The notes under the pieces: generated by a model
Seen by the model: only the letters and a program-made list of their open reading frames with translations
Told to the model about the DNA's origin: nothing
Databases searched by the model: none
Position numbers and translations under genes: made by a program
In this document: in pieces, positions 58,616 through 64,000 of the stretch
Numbering within the stretch: position 1 is the stretch's first letter
How the letters are laid out: each line of letters opens with the position of its first letter
Assembly (NCBI RefSeq): GCF_030867095.1
Contig: NC_081824.1
Span: 168,090,933-168,154,932, forward strand
DNA length: 64,000 bases
Direction: 5' to 3'
Source of the DNA: Alligator mississippiensis
Taxonomy: Eukaryota > Chordata > Crocodylia > Alligatoridae

Positions 58616-58935
58616 ATCATAGGAAAGTAGGGCTGGAAGGGACCTCATGAGGTCTAGACCAGCCCCCTGCTTATGTCAGGATTGTCCCTGACTAAACCAT
58701 CCCAGCCAAGGGTCTGTCCAACCTGCTTTTGAAATTTTCCAGGGATGGAGGGTGCAGAATTTCTCCAGGTAGTCTGTTCTAGTCCTTGACCACCCTCATA
58801 GTCAGAAAGTTCCTCCTAATCTCCAACCTAAATTTCTTCTGCTGCAGCTGGAAACCATTGCTCTTAGGCTCGTCTCTGACAGCCACAGAGAAAATCCCAT
58901 CTCCCATCTCTTTACAATTGCCCTTTATAATTGCT
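58616..58935 (-). mobile_element. CR1 LINE 3' fragment, antisense
   Basis: It begins atcataggaaagtagggctg, then gaagggacctcatgaggtct, ccttgaccaccctcatagtc and cctcctaatctccaaccta. This is the characteristic CR1 3' region in reverse, in the same orientation as the copy at 1398. It is truncated to about 320 bp and less diverged than the first copy. Confidence 0.85.
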
Positions 58936-59849
58936 AACATGAATGAGCTGTCAACAAAACCATACCATACAGGCAGCTTCAGGCTCAGGTTACATAGTAG
59001 GATTAGCCTGCCACATGTTCAGCTTAAAACACAATGGAAACCAGCCACAAAAATGTTATGTGTATTTTGTGGAATATTTTTGTGGCTGGTTTCCTATTTT
59101 GTTGTGCCATTAATTCCCTAAACATGTGGCAGGGTTACTATTTATGGTGCAATAAACAGGTTAATTGCACCTTATGTGTAACTTCTGCCAGGGTCCCATG
59201 GTGCACAATCTAGAAAGGTTCTTGAATCATTCATTACTCAGCGTAAGCAGACCTCTCTCTAACAAGCCCAGCGACAGCACAGAGTACACTGCTTCTAGTG
59301 TAGCTTCCTACTCAAAGGAGTTACCAGGGATGGGAGGGTGCACACAGCCCAGGCCATCCTACATTCTGGCTTCTTCCTGTCTGCTAGAAGGCACCTGGGG
59401 GCATTGCATCTGGGTTCCACATTGGGACTGTCTCCAGGAAAATCACTTTCATAGCTATTGAATGCATAAACTTCTAAGTGAGTCTGACTCAATTATCAGC
59501 TTCAGCACTTGAGACTTACTTAACCATTTTATTCTTTAGTTCAGCCTTCAGCTCCAGTTTACCTACTGTTGCCAGCTGCGCTTGCAGTGATGCTCCTGGA
59601 TTTGCAAAATACCTGGGTACATTCTTTAAGTCCAGTTAAAGCTTTACCTGGGACCTTGTGAGCCATAACAGTGCCTGTTCTAAAGGTCATGCAACTGCTC
59701 TATCTAATTAGTAGAAAATACAGCTATACATTAACCATGTTATAAAATCAAAGTCTTGATTTACTTGAGCCTCCATAAAACTTAGAATGGTCATGTTTTG
59801 CACAGCCCTAATAGTCTCTCTCTACAAAAATGCTAACCTGCATCTGAAC
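58936..59849. other. Intergenic, no gene recognised
   Basis: Contains a short inverted pair (cagccacaaaaatgttatgt near 59042 versus atatttttgtggctggtttc near 59076). A gttttgcacagcccta segment near 59796-59811 resembles a hAT-type terminus but lacks a partner. Confidence 0.5.
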
Positions 59850-60462
59850 CAGTTTGTTTCAACTTCTGTTTTGATGTTTCAATGGAACAATGTTTCATTT
59901 TGAGTTTCATTTCATTTTGACACCGCTGTTCCGTTTCATTTTGTTGAAACTGTTTCACTGTTTCCACGCTGTTTTGACATTTTGCCCATAGGCTATAATG
60001 GGGAAGCACAAAACTGCCTATAACTTTGTCATTTCTTGCCTGATTTGGATGAAACTTGCAGGAATGATAGCCCATTCTGAAGCCATGAAGCCTGCCAGGC
60101 TTCAAGGAGATAGGTGCAGGGGTTTCTGGGAAACTGCACCTCAGGCTGCTGACAAGCAAAACTCGTGACATGGGTGACATTGTGGGTGTGTTAAGGTGCA
60201 CCCTCACTGATGCTGGGGCCGCTACACGACACTGTAGTGTGCCCCAATGAGGCCTCCTCCTCCTCCCCTACAGTCTCAGTCTGGTCCACCACTTTAAATG
60301 ACAACAGGTAATAACTTAGTAAGCAGCACAGTAGCACCAGCAGCATCTCAGGCAGCCAAACTGTGACAAAGCCTTTCTTTCCTCTCCTGCAGGAGCTTCT
60401 TCTCCAGCAGCTGCCAGAGAACTCTCCCTGCCAGCCCCAGCCCTGGGCTTAGATGGGCTCAA
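59850..60462 (-). repeat. Probable 3' non-coding part of the hAT element
   Basis: The left part is built of variations on gtttcatttt (59860-59960), followed by ataggctataatggggaagc and gcctgatttggatgaaactt, which I associate with hAT-group repeats of turtles and crocodilians. It sits on the 3' side of the minus-strand transposase relic. The terminus was not defined. Confidence 0.4.
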
Positions 60463-60905
60463 TCTAATCTGGTATATTTTAGCAGACCAACTGAATGATA
60501 GTTAGTTAGAGAAATATATCTTAGCAAGCTTTCGGGTTGAAAAACCCTTTGTCAGGCTAAGGAAGTACTTGCATTTGGTGTGTGTGTGTGCTGTTCCTGG
60601 ATGGAAGGAATAATAAAGAAGCCAGAGGCTGGCATGCAATGCAGGCAAGAAAGCCAGTCAGTGAAAATGAAAAGGGAGGCATCAGGGGGTGAGGGACAGG
60701 CTGGGGTGGGGGGAGAAGGTGGATGTAGCAGCACAGGTAAAAGTGGAGAGGTACCAGGGGAGTCAAGATGTCCAGCAGGTTGTAGTGTCAGAATTCCAAT
60801 GCCTATATTGAGTCCATGAGTTTCTATACCTACTACCTAGGAGGCTGATGAAGTGAAGTTCATAGGCCCGGCTGTGAAAAGTGGTTTGTAAATTCAAACA
60901 AGCAG
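60463..60905. repeat. Unclassified insertion next to the hAT transposase relic
   Basis: About 440 bp separates the 59850-60462 repeat from the transposase region. It contains agcaagctttcgggttgaaa, a (TG)n at about 60579-60590, and gttcataggcccggctgtga. These resemble dispersed-repeat motifs, but I cannot assign a class. Confidence 0.4.
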
Positions 60906-60959
60906 TTTGTGTAGGATGCAGTGAGTGCCCCCTCCAGCTCTGAGAGCAGGGCATTAACT

Positions 60960-63290
60960 GGTTTTTTAAGGATGAAAAAAGGAAATAGGTGTGGATGGAG
61001 TGAGGAGCTTTGGAGTCCAGGAGCATCTGCACCTGGAGCTTTAGGAGCCCCAGCAGCAAGAGGTTCACCTTCAGGAACACCAGATGCTCCACCAAACCAG
61101 GATCCAAGCAGATGCGGTGGGGTGTCACTACATCCCCAGCAATGCTGAACACCTTCTTACTCGGAACACTGGTTGGTGGACAGGACAGGTGTTGCTGGGC
61201 AACCATGGCCAGATCCTGCCACATCTGGCTTCAGCTTGCCCAGGAGGCCAAGGGGTTGCACAGCAGTGCTTCACATCCTTGGCAAGATAGACAGCCACCA
61301 AGGCCTGAGTGCTACCTGCCTAATTATGGTATCTAGTGCCTCTGGACCCCACCATGGAAGCCATGCCCTTGGCCCACATTGGCAGCACCTGTGGTAGAGG
61401 AAGAGACTGGCTGGTGGATGGCGGGCTAGCATGGGACAGTGGATCCCCCTCTTCCACATCCCCCCGCCTCCGCCATTCTGCGTCCCTGACTCTCTTCACC
61501 AGCAACTCCATCCACTGATTCAGGGTATGACTGCTGCATACGCTGCCCTTCACCCTCAGGTCACACATGACAGCCAGCACATGGACAGTACTAGACCGCA
61601 AGGGATCAAGCCGTTTCCTGATGCCCTCCTTCAGCCGCCTCACCAATGCCTGGACGTCTGGTGACAGCGGCTTGCCCCAACCAGAAACACTGATCCCCTG
61701 GAACGTCTCCATTTGGCTCTGAAGTTCCCTCACTATGGGGATCACCTGACTAAGGAGGGCATCACCAGCACTGAGGGTCTTGGTGGCCTCAAGGAAGGGC
61801 TTGAGGACCACCAAGATTTGGGAGATGGTATCCCACTCAGATCTGTTAAGGGGGCTGCTGGTCCCAATCTCCCCAAGCAAGGCCATCTCATGGATGGCCT
61901 TCTGTTGCTCTACCAGGCTCTTGAGCATCAGGTATGTGGAGTTCCACTGAGTCTCCATATCCTGCATGGTTTTGTGCTGCAGGATGTTCAGCTCTGCTTG
62001 TTTGCCCCACAGCATCTTGCCCCCCTTGATGCTCAGTTGGAAGTAGCCTGCCACCTTCCTGCATTTGGAAATGAGCTTGCTGGTGGTGCTGGCACCATCA
62101 CCGGCAGCCCTGCCCCCCTCCACAGTGTCCCTGACAATGATGTGGAACTTGTGTGCCACATAGCGGATGCCAACACAGTTGGCATCACGGACCGCCTTGA
62201 CCACATTGGCCTCATTGTCAGTGACCATGAACCTGTGGGTGAGCTCACCCTGCCCTACGAGTCACCCCGGCACCAAGCAGTTAATGGCCCCCATGATCTC
62301 GGTTGCTGTGTGGGACTCATCCATCACCTCAACTTGAAGGAGAGCCCACCGACAGCCTGACTGGTCGCACAAGTGCCCTGTGAGGGAGAGGTAGGTGTAA
62401 TCTCCACCCTGGCTGCTCCTGATGTCCGAGGTGAAGTGTAAGACCACCTGTGGACCTGCCTTGTGCAGCTCCTCCCTCAAGTACTCCCTGTATGCCTCAT
62501 ACAGGGAGGGCACCACTGTCCTGCTGAAGGTGGTGCATGCGGGCACTTGGTACAATGGGGCCACAAGCACCATGAGCCACCTGAACCCTAGCCGCTCAAC
62601 TAAGGAGAAGGGCTGGCCATCGACAGCAAGCATCTCCCCAATGCTCTGGGTGATCTCTCTCGCCCTTGTAACACACCCTGCTTTCTGTCCACCTTTCCCC
62701 CAGTGTTCCAAGGTGGCCTGCCTCTGCTCTAGGGGGATGGGGGCTTTAGAGCAAGATGGGGACTTCCCTTTGTTCACACTCTCACTGATGCCAGGCTGTG
62801 GAGGAGCAATGGCAAGGGGGTGGTGACTACGGAGATGCATTAGCATCCCCTTGGTGCTCATGTGTTTTGTTCCTTTGCTCTGGCTGGTTTTGGCTCAGCA
62901 GTGCAGGCAGATAACATACGTGGGATTATCTGCCAGCTCAAAATGATCCCAGACCACACTACCTGCTCGCTTCTGGGGTGCGGGTGCATGTGTGGATACT
63001 GCACTTTCCCCTTCCTCAGCAGGCAGAGGCACAGCAACAGGAGGAGCAGACTCAGCTGAACCACTTGCCTCTACAATCTCTACCTCAACCTCCTCTGAAG
63101 TGCCTTCTGGGGAAGGAGACCTGGCTCTAGGGGAAACTTGAGGGGTGTGGAGCACAAACTCAGCTGATTCCCCCTCCTTACCCAGAATTTCCCTTGCTAC
63201 AGCACTGAGATCCAGATTCAGCTCCAGCTCTTCTGCTGGCACTGGAAGGCTCAGCGTGGGAAGTGAAATGGGGGTAGAGGAGACTGTCAT
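60960..63290 (-). pseudogene. Inactivated hAT transposase with BED zinc finger
   Basis: From 63290 leftwards one frame runs 657 codons to a stop at 61320-61322, interrupted by TGA at codons 132 (just after 62895) and 343 (62262-62264). The N-terminal region is acidic. A BED finger follows: W114, C128-L-H-C131, then after the first TGA H152 and H156. Downstream are a transposase first-Asp motif (FTSDIRSSQGG), a second-Asp motif (VTDNEANVVKA) and DMETQWNSTYLML. A dimerisation (hATC) segment with LSCPPTSVPS, AGDVVTPHR and EHLVFLKVN lies at 61224-61020, in a different frame and with a further upstream TGA. Expected residues are missing: T-R-W is TQW, and the Cys before the A-H motif is Tyr. This is a dead copy of the hAT (ZBED-like) type; the N-terminal start is uncertain. 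Confidence 0.88.
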
Positions 63291-63600
63291 GCAATGCTGG
63301 TACTGGTGCTGGTGCTGCTGCTTGTTGTTGTCATGGTGGTGGTGGGGGAGGTTATGGCTGGTGCTCTTGGAGGGGGTGCAGTCTCAGGCACAGGCAGTGG
63401 CACTGGCACTGCTCCCCTCTCCTTGCTGCATGTGGAAGCCTCATCCCTTCTAGCCGGAGGAAAGAGGCTATGTCTCAGTTTGCAGGGGGAAACTTACACC
63501 TCTCCCTCTACCCCCTCTTCCACCCCTCCCTGAAGTCTTGCCACTACCTGCCTTTCCACCACGCTTCATGGGGTGTTTCATAATGTCTTGCTTTTATACA
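63291..63600. other. 5' flank of the hAT transposase relic
   Basis: A (TGG/TGC)-rich stretch at about 63296-63360 and C/T-rich sequence up to 63560. It lies upstream of the relic's presumed start and may be its 5' untranslated part. No terminal inverted repeat was identified before the minisatellite. Confidence 0.4.
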
Positions 63601-63935
63601 AATATATAAATTTATTTGCGTTCCTATATAAATTCGATAATGTGTGTGTGGTGCAAAGTATAAATGTATAAAAATAAATATAAATATGTCTTTCCTTCTA
63701 TATAAATTTGATAATGTGTGTGTATGCTTCAAGGTATGTATAGAAAACAAATATAATATATCTCTCTTCCTATATAAATTCAATAATGTATATGTGTGTG
63801 CTGCGAGGTATGTATAGGAACCAAATATATCTCCCTTCCTATATAAATTCTATACTGTATGTATGCTGCAAGCTTTAAATGTGTAGAAATAAAATATAAA
63901 TGTATTTCCCTTCCTATATAAATTAAACTCTATAG
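63601..63935. repeat. AT-rich minisatellite, period about 73 bp, five units
   Basis: The motif ttcctatataaatt(c/t) recurs at about 63621, 63695, 63767, 63836 and 63911, a spacing of 69-75 bp. Each is followed by ataatgtgtgtgtg-like and tataaatatg-like segments. Units differ by substitutions and small indels. The array runs into simple AT-rich sequence to the window end. Confidence 0.82.
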
Positions 63936-64000
63936 TGTTATAATAATATCCAATATAATTATAAAATTAAAAAGAATAAATAAATTAATATAATAATAAA

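Noticed and set aside
61713..62360. 215-codon + strand ORF
   Set aside because: It is the antisense shadow of the hAT transposase relic, whose motifs are clear on the minus strand.
63544..63783. 79-codon - strand ORF
   Set aside because: It translates the minisatellite array; repeated YR/HTHT-like residues reflect the tandem units.
1..64000. CRISPR arrays, prokaryotic operons, phage or plasmid features
   Set aside because: The window is plainly vertebrate chromosomal DNA with spliced exons. Tandem repeats found are minisatellite or transposon structures without spacer regularity.

Overview
This is vertebrate chromosomal DNA: AT-rich, intron-rich, with one gene on the + strand and about 20 kb of downstream non-coding sequence. 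The gene is LTBP1, latent TGF-beta binding protein 1. Nine coding exons between 88 and 43279 encode the C-terminal 432 residues, all with GT-AG introns and every one in phase 1. The repeats point to a non-avian sauropsid, most likely a crocodilian or turtle: old CR1 LINE copies, MIR-like SINE fragments, and many non-autonomous hAT and other terminal-inverted-repeat (TIR) elements. The species is inferred, not shown directly.

Layout. 1-87 is the tail of an intron. The exons at 88-231, 10546-10728, 13378-13464, 18462-18590, 19884-20024, 21434-21604, 38010-38132, 41915-42064 and 43110-43279 encode, in order: the last calcium-binding EGF domain of the central EGF array; the TGF-beta-binding (TB, 8-Cys) domain that carries the Phe-Pro insertion associated with binding the TGF-beta propeptide (LAP); two more calcium-binding EGF domains; a final TB domain without that insertion; a linker; a non-calcium EGF-like domain; and the terminal calcium-binding EGF domain with its stop. 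The 3'UTR follows to about 44120, with AATAAA at 44101.

The introns (1.0 to 16.4 kb) are filled with repeats. These include a degenerate antisense CR1 LINE (about 1398-4352) cut by later insertions, at least ten hAT-type miniature elements (several with exact 8-bp target-site duplications), a fold-back hAT inserted inside another hAT, a TA-flanked TIR family in three places and small GGGATTTTC palindromes in four.

From 44.1 to 64 kb no host gene is recognisable. In other amniotes RASGRP3 lies downstream of LTBP1, but none of its exons is visible here. The region holds more miniature elements, two GC-rich fold-back structures at 51.8-52.9 kb, a CR1 3' fragment, and on the minus strand an inactivated BED-finger hAT transposase (63290 to about 60960) broken by in-frame TGA codons and a frame break. 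A minisatellite of about 73 bp lies at the right edge. I found no novel biological system. The most useful observations are the LAP-binding TB exon, the nested transposon chronology and the nearly readable hAT transposase relic.
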